Source: Pleurodeles waltl (taxonomy: Eukaryota > Chordata > Amphibia > Caudata > Salamandridae). From it: a DNA stretch of 64,000 nt. The stretch lies in contig NC_090447.1 in assembly GCF_031143425.1 (NCBI RefSeq), positions 139,457,106-139,521,105 on the forward strand. The letters run 5' to 3'. The notes below the pieces were generated by a model that was not told the DNA's origin, did not search any database, and worked only from the letters and a program-made list of their open reading frames with translations. Each line of letters begins with the position of its first letter. The stretch's first letter is position 1. This document shows positions 10,931-22,457 of this stretch, piece after piece. Position numbers and translations under genes: made by a program.

Positions 10931-12190
10931 TCACAAACGGACTACTTTACCCGGAGTAGTTCGTATTTGATGGTAAATTAAAGAGGTTTTTCCGGGGTTT
11001 TCTGAAAAAAACTTTTGGAAGTGACTCAATAGGAGAAATAACTGCCCTTTCTCAGACCTTGTCAATGACTCATTGATAGAGGGTAAATTATCATTCTCTT
11101 GCTGGTATTTAGGGTAAAACTCAATGTTTGATTCCTTACATGGATATAGAAACTGTCCCATTTCTACTACATTGTCTGCGTTCTCGGATACTTCCCATTT
11201 CTTTAATAGGTTCACATGATAAATTTGTGTCTTTTTAGGGTTGGCCGTTAGCTCAATCAGGTAAGTAACGGGAGATACTGCTCGGATCACTCGATAAGGA
11301 CCTTGCCATCTGGCGAGAAGTTTTTGTTCAGACGTGGGACGCATTATGAGAACTTGATCTCCTGGCTGGAAAACTCTCAACTTACTCCCTTTGTCATAAT
11401 AGTGTTTTTGCGTTATTTGGGCCTGTTCCATATTTTCTCGTACCTCCTCCCATAGCCCTTGTAAATGAGACTTCAAGTTGTGGGTGTATTCCAGCAAAGG
11501 TCTTCCCCCTTCCGCAGCTTCTTCCTCCCATGTTTCTATGGCCATGTCTAAAAGGGAGCGTGGTTGCCGTCCGAACACTAATTCGAATGGGCTATGCCAT
11601 GTGGACGCCTGTTCATGAGTTCTGATAGCGTACAAAACTAATGGTAATTTTTGATCCCAATCTCTCCCTGAATCGGTGACTATTTTCTTTAGTAGGGTTT
11701 TGATGGTCCGATTGTAGCGTTCCACCAATCCATCTGTCTGTGGATGATAAACAGATGTTCTTATTTGGGAAATCCCTAAGGTCTTACAAACTTGTTTCAT
11801 GAGATTAGACATGAATGGGGTCCCTTGGTCTGTGAGTATTTCGCGGGGAAACCCTATTCGAGTGAAGACTGTAATCATTGCTTGTGCGACAGATTTTGTG
11901 GTCATACTGGTCAGGGGAATGGCCTCTGGGTATCGGGTGGCATAGTCCACGAGCACCAATATGTAGGTGTGTCCTTTAGAAGAAGGCACTAAGGGTCCAA
12001 TTAAATCCATCCCCACCCTGCTAAGTGGTATATCTATGATGGGAAGGGGCAAAAGTGGTGCTTTCCTAGGCCTACCAGGTTCTGTCAGCTGACACCGGGG
12101 ACACTGGGAACAATACCTCCGGATGTGGGCAAAAACACCTGGCCAATAAAATCGTCTGAGGAGATACTCTTCCGTTTTTTTCCCTCCCAA
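10931..12190 (-). pseudogene. Pol: integrase core and C-terminus (Gmr1-like)
   Basis: The 419-codon frame begins inside the zinc-binding region (CPRC at 30-33). The catalytic triad is D62 (GMDLIGPL), D121 (LTDQGTPF) and E157 (GLVERYNR), with the 35-residue D-E spacing typical of retroviral integrases. The C-terminal half holds a GDQVLIMRP stretch like other gypsy integrases. A 7-T run (12175-12181 on plus) marks a frameshift just upstream, and the zinc-finger histidines lie around 12200-12230. Further upstream coding sequence is cut by the MITE at 12234-12862. Confidence 0.9.
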
Positions 12191-12233
12191 AATGTCCTCC
12201 CCCTGGTTGATTGTGAGCTAGGGTCAAGACTTG

Positions 12234-12862
12234 GGGGGTCATTCTGACCCCGGCGGTAATTACCGCCATGGCGGAGGTTGGCGGTAGCACCGCCAACAGG
12301 CCGGCGGTGCTCCGCCAGGCATTCTGACCGCGGCGGTACAGCCGCGGCCAGAAGCGGAAAGCCGGCGGTGTACCGCCGACTTTCCGCCGCCTGTCAGAAT
12401 CCTCCATGGCGGCGGAGCGCGCTCCGCCGCCATGGGGATTCTGACACCCCCTACCGCCATCCTGTTCATGGCGGTTCTCCCGCCAGGAACAGGATGGCGG
12501 TAGGGGGTGCCGCGGGGCCCCTGGGGGCCCCTGCCATGCCCATGCCAATGGCATGGGCACGGCAGGGGCCCCCGTAAGAGGGCCCCACAAAGTATTTCAG
12601 TGTCTGCCTAGCAGACACTGAAATACGCGACGGGTGCAACTGCACCCGTCGCACCTTCCCACTCCGCCGGCTCAATTCTGAGCCGGCATCCTAGTGGGAA
12701 GGTTGATTTGCCCTGGGCTGGCGGGCGGTCTTTTGGCGGCCGCCCGCCAGCCCAGGGCAAATCTCAGAATCACTGCTGCGGTCTTTTGACCGCGGTGCGG
12801 TGTTCTGACGGCGGTACCTTGGCGGACGGCCTCCGCCGTCCGCCAAGGTCAGAATGACCCCC
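12234..12862. mobile_element. Hairpin-chain MITE, copy 2
   Basis: Both ends carry GGGGGTCATTCTGACC, with a 3-bp duplication TTG at 12231-12233 and 12863-12865. The insertion splits the integrase zinc-binding region of the Gmr1-like element, so the empty site follows from the flanking reading frame. The 629-bp interior is a chain of palindromes (for example around 12257-12270, 12324-12347 and 12404-12433). It shares hairpins in opposite order with 3373-3973. TTG departs from the TAA/TAT/ATA seen at other copies here. Confidence 0.9.
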
Positions 12863-12865
12863 TTG

Positions 12866-13405
12866 ATTCCTAAAATTTTCTGGTACTATTAGCTGATGTT
12901 TATGATCCCCATCCCGGGTAGTGGTCACCCTATATAGGAGATTTCGTTTAACCAGGAAGTAAGGACCCACCTCCTCTGTCTCTTCTGTTTTTGCCGATTT
13001 CCAAGCCTGAGCGAGGGAGGGATCTTCTCTCTGTTGATGGTGGAAACTTAGGGGTGCATCATGTGTTTCTGCTATAAGTTTTTGGTTTTGCTCCTGCTCG
13101 TTATGAGACCTGTACTGTACTTTTCTATCTCGCTTCTCTCTACGTGAAAGTTTCCTACGAGGTAGAGGACAGTCAATATTACTTTCGGAAAAAGGAGCCT
13201 CAACCCACCAATCCTGGTGAATTTTTGGTTTTTGAACATGGCCCAGAAGTTCTGTGAAGTGTTCATAGTGACATTACTCCCATCGGAAGTAAGTCCCTAT
13301 AGTTTTCCCACTCTATGTCAACTCCTGTCACTGGGTACTGTTCCTTATCGCCGTGAATACAACAAATCGTGACCCACCTACTTGATTCCCTATCGATTGG
13401 GCTTA
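12866..13405 (-). pseudogene. Pol: protease end to integrase N-terminus (Gmr1-like)
   Basis: This stretch joins the protease region to integrase and is broken by frameshifts and stops. The segment at about 12870-12970 shows FLVKRNLLYRV and QLIVPENFRN, the usual lead-in to the integrase HHCC finger. Around 13140-13210 it is basic (RRKLSRREKRDRK). The MITE sits directly downstream. Confidence 0.7.
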
Positions 13406-14471
13406 TTAAGACTCGCGTACCACGGATTGGCTGCAACCCGAATCAATTAGAGCACATACAGACCGACCATTAAGTCTCAGGGTTTGTTTAAACTTAAGGT
13501 CTCCTTTTCCTGTACAGAGTACGCGTCTCCGTGTTACTCCTATCTCCATAGGTTCGCTTCCCTCTAGTTTCCGTGGGCACATACGAGCTATGTGCCCCCA
13601 CTCTCCACAGTTGTACCACTGTGGTCCCTGTAAAGGAGGACCTTCTGTAAATCTGCAAGGCCCCGGGTCTTCTACGGGAAATCTCGGCGAAGGTTTTGGA
13701 TTGGGTACAACAGGTTTTATGTTGGGTCTGGGTGGCATACCTCTCACATCTGTGGATCGATGGTATGCGCAGGCTAGATCAATGGCCATGTCGGTATCCA
13801 CCTTTGGATGTTGTCGTATCCAATTTTTTGTCGAAGTAGGTAAAGAGTCTAGATACTGTTCGAGGATAATAGTCTGTATAACCTCCTCTCTGCTATTCCC
13901 GATTGGACCCAGCCATTTCAAGGCCAAATCTTTCACGCGGAAGTAGAAGGTTCGGGGGTCCTCATTTGGTCCCCATTTTACTTTCCGGAATTTAACTCGA
14001 TAATACTCGGTGTCGTGGCCTACTCGTTCTAAGATGCTGGTCTTTATCTCTTTATATGGGGTTGTTCCCCCGGGATTCGCTGCTTGATAAGCCGCTTGCA
14101 GGAGACCTGTAAGCAACAGTGCCACATATTGCCCCCACCTGTCTTCCGGCCATTGAGCCGAAGAAGCAACTCTTTCAAAGTTAGTGAAGAAAGACTCCGA
14201 GTCTTCTCCCTCCTGATATTTTTGCAACACTGAACTGGGTACATTGGGGTGTACTTTGCTGGCGGCAATTTTTTTCCGTTAATTTCTTCATTGCCGTTTC
14301 GTGAACCAATTGGTTATTTGCTAATATCGTCGCTTGGCTCTTCAAGGCTGACTGTAAGGCCTCCCTGTCCTCTTTTGCCTCTCGTTGGTGAGCTTCCCAT
14401 ACTAACTGCAGATGGCGTTGGCCTTCCGCCAGTTGTTTAATCATATCTTCTAGAGACGGATTGTCACTCAT
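13406..14471 (-). pseudogene. Gag and protease start (Gmr1-like, SCAN-type capsid)
   Basis: Gag starts at the ATG at 14469-14471, shortly after the primer site. The first 65 codons form a charged helical region. A 7-T run at 14269-14275 (plus) coincides with a frameshift, after which the 13406-14230 frame continues. That part holds a helical capsid region resembling the SCAN fold (TYFRVKDLALKWL-like segments, residues about 60-170). A zinc knuckle follows with the first Cys replaced by Trp (WYNCGEWGHIARMC), then the protease active site ALIDSGCSQSVV. The frame stops soon after, so protease is truncated. Vertebrate SCAN domains are thought to derive from Gmr1-like Gag. Confidence 0.85.
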
Positions 14472-14515
14472 TATTTATACCGTTCGGTTATCCGTGGGAT
14501 GGTTCCTTTCCTATA

Positions 14516-14534
14516 AATCCCACTTCTGACACCA
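14516..14534 (-). promoter_or_regulatory. Primer binding site, tRNA-Leu type
   Basis: The plus strand reads AATCCCACTTCTGACACCA, identical to the 3' end of a vertebrate tRNA-Leu (from memory) including CCA. It is one base from the 5' LTR (14536). The minus-strand RNA would therefore pair with tRNA-Leu to prime reverse transcription. Confidence 0.88.
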
Positions 14535-14535
14535 C

Positions 14536-15109
14536 TGTGGCAGGACGAACGGTATAAAAACCCACGGAGAGTAATTGGGGTGGTCAGGTAAGTGATTTAT
14601 TTAAGTTTTAAGGGATTGTCTCTAATTGTTCCTTTTTCCTCTCCTACAGTTTCAGTTCTTATGGCGTCGTCTTCTATTCTTCTTCTTGATTTTTCTCCTC
14701 TCTTCTTCTTTCAGGTGGGTGTTCTCCCTGTCTTAGCAAGCCAAGACCCTCCTGGGTCGTGGCTGGAGCTGGGGTGTTCCCTCGGGGTAGAGTCCTGGAT
14801 AATCCTTTCCGACTTCTTCTCACTCCGCGAAGGCCTGGTCTCTCTCTCGTCTCCCGTCTTCATCCGGTCGTGTTCCTTCTCCTTCTCCTCCTCGTTCCCG
14901 TCCCTCCGTCCCTTTAAATCGGGAACTTCCTGCCGCGTTGTTGCCGTGGCCCGGAAACCCTCCTGGGTTGCTGTGGCAACACTAGGACGCCAGCCATCCT
15001 CCGAGGGCGTTCCCACGGCAACGTGGGAATGCGGAAATGACGTGTCGGACCTATCCGACACGTCTATCCCGGCCGGCGTGGAGATTGTGTTCGGGCTCGC
15101 CCGTTCACA
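14536..15109 (-). repeat. 5' LTR of Gmr1-like element
   Basis: The 574-bp copy of 9068-9641 is followed by TACTG at 15110-15114. An open frame of 116 codons in this LTR (14711-15061) corresponds to the end of the pol frame that runs into the other LTR. Confidence 0.93.
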
Positions 15110-15114
15110 TACTG

Positions 15115-16202
15115 TTTTTAGTTCTGGATAAATACTTTAAATATTGCCATAAATTAAGCCTATATGGCCATGCAATATCTACCAAGGATTTGATTTCAGA
15201 TGAATTTAGTGAGTTGATGGGTTCACCCTGCAAGGGTTGTGAATATTCCTTGAAGTGGGTAGTCATCCGCCCCACATGATAATCCAATTTCTTACAATGT
15301 TTGATTGCCATCTTTTTCTGAGATACATGCTAACCTATTTTCATTCTCTGTTGCTCTTTTTCATAAGCACAGCAGTTGGAATGTGGCTACAAGGAAAGAT
15401 GATTTTGTGAGTTCTATTTTGGAGACAGAAGGAAGAAGAGTTGCAGTTAGTCTTCATGTTCCACTATATTCTTAACAAGAAGCAGCTTTCACCATCCTGT
15501 GTAACAAAACAGGAACCAAGTATGAACTTGCCCCTGCTCACACCAAACGGAACAAACCACAAAAAAGGTAAAGTCTAGTGATCAGTGAGGTAGCAAGAGG
15601 GGTAAAATTCAGAAACAAATTAAAAATAGCTTCTGTTTCTCTGCTAAAGGGGATCCCCTTGTCCTTATGATCCAAAAGCGAATTTGTGAACAAAATGCTG
15701 GAGCCCTTCCCAGGAGCCACTGCAGTTTGCTCCATTCATTACCCTTACCATGACAGTGCTAACATCACTACTAACTATTGCACTCATACAAATGTGACAA
15801 TTCAGACTATTCCATGCCACCCAAAGCTTTAAAAATGACATGGTTGGCAGATATTATTCATTTGAATTTACATTGAAAAATTAAACACTTTTGTGCTCAG
15901 CTCATTAGGCAGACTGAGCCACCAAATAGTTGACTGTCATTAGTGCCCAGTGTTTTGTTTCACCAATGACCGAAATGACCAAAATGAAACCCTCATGCAC
16001 TGGCAAAAAATCTCTGGAATGTGCTTCTTTGTCTAAAGAAGACATTTATTAAATCACTCTACAAGATTTGTAGAGGAAGATTAGCATGCTGAAAGCACAC
16101 GTTTAAAAATGGTCACATTGATGAAATAAAAACATGTACAAATGATTCTCCACTGCAATATACACAGCAAATGTGTGTGTATATATATATAGAGGAGGAC
16201 AG
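15115..16202. other. Unassigned AT-rich sequence
   Basis: I see no coding domain, terminal repeat or RNA gene here. Short ORFs lack composition or motifs of real genes. A short TA-rich microsatellite lies at about 16172-16190. Confidence 0.5.
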
Positions 16203-17030
16203 AATAAAAAAAATAATGCGGGGGCCACTCCCCGCAGCCCGAGGGACACCACCTCCCCGGGCCATATCAGGAATGGGGGGCACCCCCCCCACAGCCCTCG
16301 GGACCACCACCTTCCCAGGGCATTCTTCAGATTGTGTGCGAGGAGGACATGCAGCTCCCTGCATCCCCAGGGACCACCACCTCCCTGGGACAATTTAGGA
16401 GGAGCTACAGATGGCCCGCTCCTGCTATGTCCTTAATGCCCACCCCCTGGACATAGCTGTTTGCTGTGGCTTGGCTGCAGCTTTGACAGCTGCTGCCAAG
16501 CCACAGCAAACATTCTGTTCTCAATGAGGGAGAGCTATTTGACAGCTCTCCCTCTGTGCGAGCAGAGGTTTCCTCTATCTCCCTGCTCGTGGAGATGCAA
16601 GCAGGGAGTCAGAGAAAAGAGTTGCTTTCACAGAGAGGGAGCTGCTTCAGAAATGCTGGCTCCCACAGAAGATGGTGAGTCAGCTGGGGCCATGGAGATT
16701 TCAGGCTCCCCCCACAGTCCCCAACATTGTGACTGGGTGCCCTGCGGGACACCCAGGTCACATGACTGGGCCACTGGGCCCTGGGGTTGGGGTCCCCGGG
16801 GTCGAGATCAGCTGTTCGGAGGGGGGCCATTCCCAGGAGCCCCCTCCGAAAAAAAAAATATCTGGGGCCCCTGGGAATGGTGTCCCAGGGGCCGAGATCG
16901 GCCTTGGGAGGAGGGCCACAAGCCTCCCATCAAAATAGATAAATCATTTAGACTGGGACTTAGGGGATGGGGGTTACCGGGGCTGAGATTGGCCTGGAGA
17001 GGGGGGCCACCCCCTCACCCCACAAATTAA
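16203..17030. repeat. GC-rich repeat with internal degenerate units
   Basis: Two sets of degenerate repeats occur: GGGACCACCACCTCCC-like units at about 16245-16390, and GGGGCCGAGATCGGCC-like units at about 16793, 16889 and 16977. A hairpin with CTGTGGCTTGGCAGC-like arms lies at about 16464-16512. No termini or coding capacity were identified, so the class is unknown. Confidence 0.45.
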
Positions 17031-17424
17031 TAATAATTAGGTCACTGATTATGATTGATTAGACATTGTTTTTATTGGAGTAAGTGTTGGAACACTGAGG
17101 TAGGACTTTTGCTATGCCCTACAACTTCTGGTACTTCCTGCCACTGAAATGCACTAATTTGGTCTCCTTCTGCATATCCAGAATTTGAAACAGCATACCC
17201 ATTCACATCAAAAATACTTCAATGCTACCGAAATTCAAGAAGAAAATGAAAACATATTTCTTCAACGGCTATTGCCCATCTTTGAAATAATAGCTTGCTG
17301 TTACATACACATACATAATATATTTAGCCTTTTTCAAAAATGTACTGATATCCAATTGCAGGCATGTTTCTAGACACATGAGGCATACCTTCGCTACTTA
17401 GCTAACAGTAAGGGCAGAATGCCA

Positions 17425-18080
17425 CTCAATCAATCAATCATTTTGCATTGTATGCAGGGGGTATGGACCAGTTTGAGGGAGGAAGAGCGGAGGTGTCTGG
17501 AGGGTTTATGGAATTTGACGCAGTGGTTGATGTAGGCGGATATAGAGTCATGCAAGGCCTTGAACCTTTGGGTGAGGAGCTTGAACTGGCATATTTTCTG
17601 AACCAGGAGCCAGTAGAGTTTTTTAAGCTGGGGGGTGATATGGGTGCAACTGGGGGGATCCATGATGAGTCTTGCTGAGGCATTGTGGATGATCTGTAGT
17701 CTTTAAACTAGGTGGGCCTTGATTTCCACATAGTGTTTCCATAGTGCAGTCGACTGATGACAACCATTTTGGGGAAGCCACTTGAAAAGTTTACAGAAAA
17801 TGTGCAGGATGAAGAAACAGGAGGAAGACAATGTGTTGACTTGGGACCTCATGGTGAGTTTGCTGTCCAGGATGAGACCAAGGTTCCTGGCATGCTCACC
17901 TGGGGTTGGAGTGGGCCCCAGTTCTATAGGCTACCAGGAGGCATCCCAGGGGGAGTTGCCGCTGCCGAAGATCAAGACTTCCATCTTGTTTGTGTTGAAC
18001 TTGAGTCAGTTATTACTCATTTAATTGGCAACAGTGGTCGCGCATTGGTAGAAGTTGGTTTTGGCGGTGGTCGAGTTTTC
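17425..18080 (-). pseudogene. L2/CR1-type LINE, 3' reverse transcriptase fragment
   Basis: On the minus strand the sequence encodes the end of a LINE ORF2. Visible pieces are KLYWLLVQKICQFKLL, FKALHDSISAYI and PSRHLRSSSLKL (17430-17663), and upstream a degraded thumb region (about 17750-18060). It ends in an ATCA-type microsatellite at 17428-17442, the typical 3' tail of these LINEs. It is 5'-truncated, as is usual for LINE copies. Confidence 0.75.
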
Positions 18081-18589
18081 AGGGAGGATGATTTTACAAA
18101 GAGTTTGTAACATTTGCCAAAATGGTCTTGTGGAACCATTTGTGCTTCATTGGAAATGTCACTGTTATGTCTTGCAGTTCCTTACTCAGTATTTTGTTCT
18201 TTACACATTCCCTTTGCCTAAGAGATATGGTCCTAACTCTCCAAACTTTCTACTGGTGCCTAGTCAACCTTTTCTTTTTCATCATTGATAGTTTAAATTG
18301 TCTTCCTTATTGCCTCCTATGTCCACAGAGCTAATTCCGTTCCAGTCTTCATCATGTTTGTACAGCTGACAATCATAATTTGCCCTCTTATGTTGGCTTG
18401 CACCTTCATACTAACTTATGATTTTGCTGAAACAACAAATTACTGTATTTATGATTGTCAGTGTTAACTACTAATATTATTTCGCAGTTTTATGTGGCAC
18501 GAACCCGACTCAAAGGTATTGGAGTGCTTTACATGAGCACCAGTTATATTACACATGGAGATATTCATTTTTGGTGGGCACTGGGAGAT
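18081..18589. other. Unassigned sequence left of H1
   Basis: AT-rich sequence with no recognised gene or repeat boundary. It carries the TAA target at 18590-18592. Confidence 0.45.
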
Positions 18590-18914
18590 TAAAGCCCTCA
18601 TTATGAACACGGCGGTCCATACCGCGCCACCGGCGGTAGAAACCACCAACAGAGGAGCGGTCTGGACCGCCAAATAATGAACCAAACGAAGCACAGGCAT
18701 TCGGAAAACTACCCACCACCAGTAGAGGAGTGCTGACGACGATGGCAGAGTCCGCCCACAGGCCGACGGAAAGGCCCAACCCACCCATCAAATTATGAAC
18801 CACCAGTCTGCCGCCAGTTCTGGGGCGGGAACCACCGCCACGCAAAGCCAGGTGGAAATGAACCAAATCCAATGAAACACTCACCAGAGGCACTCACAAC
18901 CCGCCGAAGTAGAC

Positions 18915-18997
18915 ATGGATAGAGAGCTGCAGATCATGCCAGCCCTGCTCCTTGTCATATACCTCCACGACCGAGACCTCCGACGAAGACGACGACG
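18915..18997 (+). CDS. H1 transposase exon 1 (83 nt, Arg-rich end)
   Basis: The ATG at 18915 opens a 27-codon exon (MDRELQIMPALLLVIYLHDR, then an Arg run) ending at the donor G|GTAAGT at 18998. It is hydrophobic, then basic. H2, H3 and H5 have an exon of the same 83-nt length, with the same phase and position relative to the terminus. It is spliced to 20074 by inference, at acceptor TCGTAG. Confidence 0.75.
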
Positions 18998-20073
18998 GTA
19001 AGTACCGCAACCTGTGAAACAAGGGAGGAAAGGGCACAGTTACATACCCACCCACTCCACCCACCCAGCAACGCCCCCCAGCCCTTCACAGGAGCACAAT
19101 CCATATACTCCACAGCAAGAGGTACTTACTTGACACAAGGCAAATCCAACTTGACCATAGTACATACAAAAGCCCCACATCCATAAACAATGAAACGCAA
19201 GTCCAGGGTTCAACAGTGTGCCGCCAAAACACAGGCCACACAGAAATATTTTATTCAAGCTCACAGAGCCAAATCCTCAAACAGGGCCAATGGCCAGTAC
19301 GTACGGCTACAAGTGCCATGGGCCACAACGGACCCAAACTGACTCCCAAAAGTGCATGGTACTCCACCAAATGGGGCAACAAAGGGGCATCCAGGCACCT
19401 CACGGAACGGGGGCAGGGGGTGGTACCTCTGGCCGTCCGTACAGTTTTGCGTACAGGGGCAGGACCCCATCCACTAGCCTCTACAGCTCCTCTTGGGTGA
19501 AGGCCGGGGCCCTTTCCCCTGCAACATGAGCCACATCCATTGCCACAGGCAGGCCACAGCAGTACACACAGTAGAGTACCTGTCCGCACGAGATCAGGGA
19601 GTCAAGTGAATAATAGATGATGAACTTGCATATGTACCACTACGGTGTGCACCGTCATTGCCGGCAGCGATCATGATGCGCCAGGATTCCCCATTGGCAT
19701 CCATGTTAACCAATGATGGTGCGAACGGCGGTAAATACCGCCTTACGCTGAGACGTCAACCGCTAGCGGTATGAGGTCACTTCCACAATGAAAGGCCTGG
19801 ATTACAGTGGGCAGACATTTTGGCAGTAACTACACATCTATAAATACAATTGTGCACAATGCAGGACCTACTAGCCACATGAAGCACCTTTGCATCTGAG
19901 CAATCTGTAATATTCCACACATGAAAAACACTGTTCCCTCATTGAGGTGTAGATGTGAATCTGTCAAGAAGCCGTTTATGTTGAGTCACTACAATGTAAT
20001 ATGCAGTGCACAATTGATGACAATGTGTGCTTATGTATGTGTGTTCATCACACCTTTTTGATACCCCTCGTAG

Positions 20074-20716
20074 GTACCGACCCTTGTGGTGAGGAAGGGC
20101 ACCATCGGTGTACAGACCACTTGTGGGTATGAGGACCATGGTGGAGCGTCAGATCATAATCATTTACAGACTCACACGTACAACAATTCAGGAACTTTGT
20201 GCTTTACTGGATCCTGCACTAAGTCCGGGAAATCGTAATCAGCATGCCATCCCTACTGAAGTGCAGGTGCTCTCCGCTCTCTATTTCCTGGCCACGGGCT
20301 CATTTCAAGTGACAGTGGGCATGGGTGCTGGATTTTCACAGCCAATGTTCAGCATGGTACTGACAAGATTTCTAAATGCATTTGTACAACACCTGCAGTC
20401 CTATGTGAGGTTTCCCCAAAGTACTGACCTCCCTGCCATCAAGTCTGAATTCTATGCCTTTGCCAACATACCCATGTGATAGGTGCCATCGATGGCACCC
20501 ACATACCGATCATCCCCCCAATAGTAAGTGAACAGGTGTACAGAAACAGAAATAACTTTCACTCCATGAACATCCAATTGGTAGGTACTGCAGACCAGTT
20601 CATCTCACATGTGAATGCCATGTTCCCAGGTTCAGTCCATGATTCCTTTGTGTTGAGGAACAGTAGTGTGCCACAAAGGATGGAACAACTCCAATAGGAC
20701 AGAGGGTGGATCATAG
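20074..20716 (+). pseudogene. H1 transposase exon 2 (HARBI1-like, DDE part)
   Basis: After acceptor TAG at 20071-20073 the frame meets a TGA within about 20 nt, then encodes the N-terminal helix-rich region (VYRPLVGMRT, TIQELCALLDP, ALYFLATGSFQVTVG) and the first two catalytic aspartates, in GAIDGTH (about 20480) and PGSVHDS (about 20635). A one-base loss near 20475 shifts the frame just before GAIDG, and a TAG at 20695-20697 interrupts the end. The exon ends at donor G|GTAAGTG (20717). DDE_Tnp_4 superfamily. Confidence 0.88.
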
Positions 20717-20804
20717 GTAAGTGTGTCTGTCACTAACTGACACATAGCAGACAGTCTGACTAAGGGGCTTAACAATGACTACTCTGTATTGCACCTTTTT
20801 CTAG

Positions 20805-21187
20805 GTGATTCTGGCTATCCAAACTTGCGTTGGCTCCTGACACCAGTGAGGAATCCTAGGACGGATACAGAGAGGAATTACAATGATGCCCATGGACGTA
20901 CTAGGAGGGTGATAGAGCGTACAATAGGTCTACTGAAGGCTAGATTTCGTTTTCTACGTATCTCTGGGGGTTCCCTGGCCTATGGGCCTGAAATGGTGTG
21001 TAGAATAGTGGTGGCCTCCTGCATGCTTCACAATGTGGTAGTGACACATTCTATCCCCCTCTTGGAAGTGGAGGGTGCTGTAGGTCCTGACCAGCTAACT
21101 CAGAGAGGGGAGGAAAGTGATGGTAATGATGAGGAAGGGAAAGATGTCAATTCCAGGACCCAACTGATACAACTCTACTTCCAGTAA
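20805..21187 (+). pseudogene. H1 transposase exon 3
   Basis: It follows an 88-bp GT-AG intron (20717-20804). It begins GDSGYPNLRWLLTPVRNP and contains the third catalytic residue in RRVIERTIGLLKARFR, then the conserved CRIVVASCMLHN end and an acidic tail. The stop is TAA at 21185-21187. This exon is undamaged, unlike exon 2. Confidence 0.88.
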
Positions 21188-21747
21188 TTGTGTGGGACTT
21201 TGAGCTGACATTGGGGTTTGTGACACATACTGTCAGTGTGCTCAGTCATATGGGGGGGTTGATAATGATAGGGGAAACAGTGGTCCAGTTCTGCATGCTA
21301 TAGATTGATATTTTCTGCATTTACTTAGGGCCCACATTTAGGCACACAGGGCTCCCTACATGCAAAGATTTAACAATAAAGTAGTTATCAGCTAGTTGCA
21401 TCTATACTTCACTTTGTTCACATTTTAACACAGGGGGCAGTGTTACAGGTGTGATATGTGTTTATTGGTGGCAGGGAGTGAATAGTGCTATTTACAGTGA
21501 TGGCAAGTCAGTAGGGGTGGGTGTACTCAAAGCCAACATGGTGGCAGCCTTGTTGGTAGTATTGATGGGTCCATCTTTTCTTACATTAGTTCATATAGCC
21601 TCTTAGAAATGTTTGGTGGCTGATTGAGTGGAATGGTTGCTGTGCAGAGTGTTGCAGAGTTACTTCTTGAAGGGGGCCTTGTTCTTTGCTGGGGTTCCAG
21701 TGCCATATATTGGCCTGAGGGTCCGTTTGGGTGCCTGCTGTTGAGCT

Positions 21748-22457
21748 TCAGGGGATGACATAGTAGGTTTCCTGTGAGGGAAGTTCCTGGGATGTTTCTG
21801 CTGATGGTGTAATCTCATGGTGGGTGTCTGGTGCGGTAGTGGGGGCCTCCTGTCCTGTGTGGGTCTCTGACTGGGTTTGTACCAGCTGCAGCAGAGCTCC
21901 TGCCATGGTGGCCATTGTGGCGTTGTGCTGTTTCCACTGCTCCATGGCCCGTTGGTGGTGTTCCTGCAGCATCCTCTGACTGTGCTCCAAGGTGGACTCT
22001 ATCTGTGCCAACCTGTCATGGGTATGCTGGTAGGCCCCCAATACCTCTGATTTTATGTCCTGGGCTGCTGCACCCATCCTGTGGCCTCCCCACTGGCCCA
22101 CTGACACCCTTACACTTGCCCTAGCACCCTGTGCCTGTGTCCCCTGTACAAATCTGGCAGTACTACTTATACTGGGGCCCTCGCCCTCTTGCATGTTGGG
22201 AGTGGGAGACTGTGGCCTCTGTACCTGTGTTCCACCAGTCTGTGGCCTGGATACACTGGTGTGGGGACGCTTGCCCTGGGCTGCTGGTCTTGACTGGGTG
22301 GTAGGGGTGACGGTGGTCTCCTGGGTGGGGATGCTGCATTGTGACAGTCAAGGACTGTGTGAGAGGCATACCTGCTCATCAGTGTCCAGGGATCCTTCAC
22401 CAGTGTCCTGTGAGGTGCCTCTGTCTCCCTGGGGGGCACTGGCACTCTTTGTCCCAT
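21748..22457 (-). pseudogene. H1 Myb-like gene exon 2
   Basis: It starts at acceptor CAG (about 22458-22460) and ends at the stop at 21748. It encodes a Pro/Ser-rich linker and then a Gln/Met/His-rich coiled coil (RLAQIESTLEHSQRMLQEHH). A frameshift lies around 22170-22190, where two open frames overlap. Coiled coils at this end suggest self-association or binding to transposase. Confidence 0.7.

Larger units (their letters stand above)
9068..15109 (-). mobile_element. Gmr1-like Ty3/gypsy retrotransposon, complete but decayed
   Basis: Two 574-bp LTRs are flanked by a perfect TACTG duplication (9063-9067 and 15110-15114). Read on the minus strand the order is LTR, tRNA-Leu primer site, gag with a SCAN-like capsid and zinc knuckle, protease, integrase, reverse transcriptase, RNase H, LTR. 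Integrase lying before reverse transcriptase is the hallmark of the Gmr1 group; other Ty3/gypsy elements have the reverse. The LTRs differ at about 10 sites by eye (near 1.7%), an intermediate age. Frameshifts, a stop and a MITE insertion inactivate it. Confidence 0.92.

Noticed and set aside
14516..14534. tRNA-Leu-like 19-mer as a tRNA gene
   Set aside because: Only the 3' end matches and it adjoins an LTR, so it is a primer binding site.
16461..17030. 189-codon ORF
   Set aside because: It lies in GC-rich degenerate repeats with no domain or codon signal.
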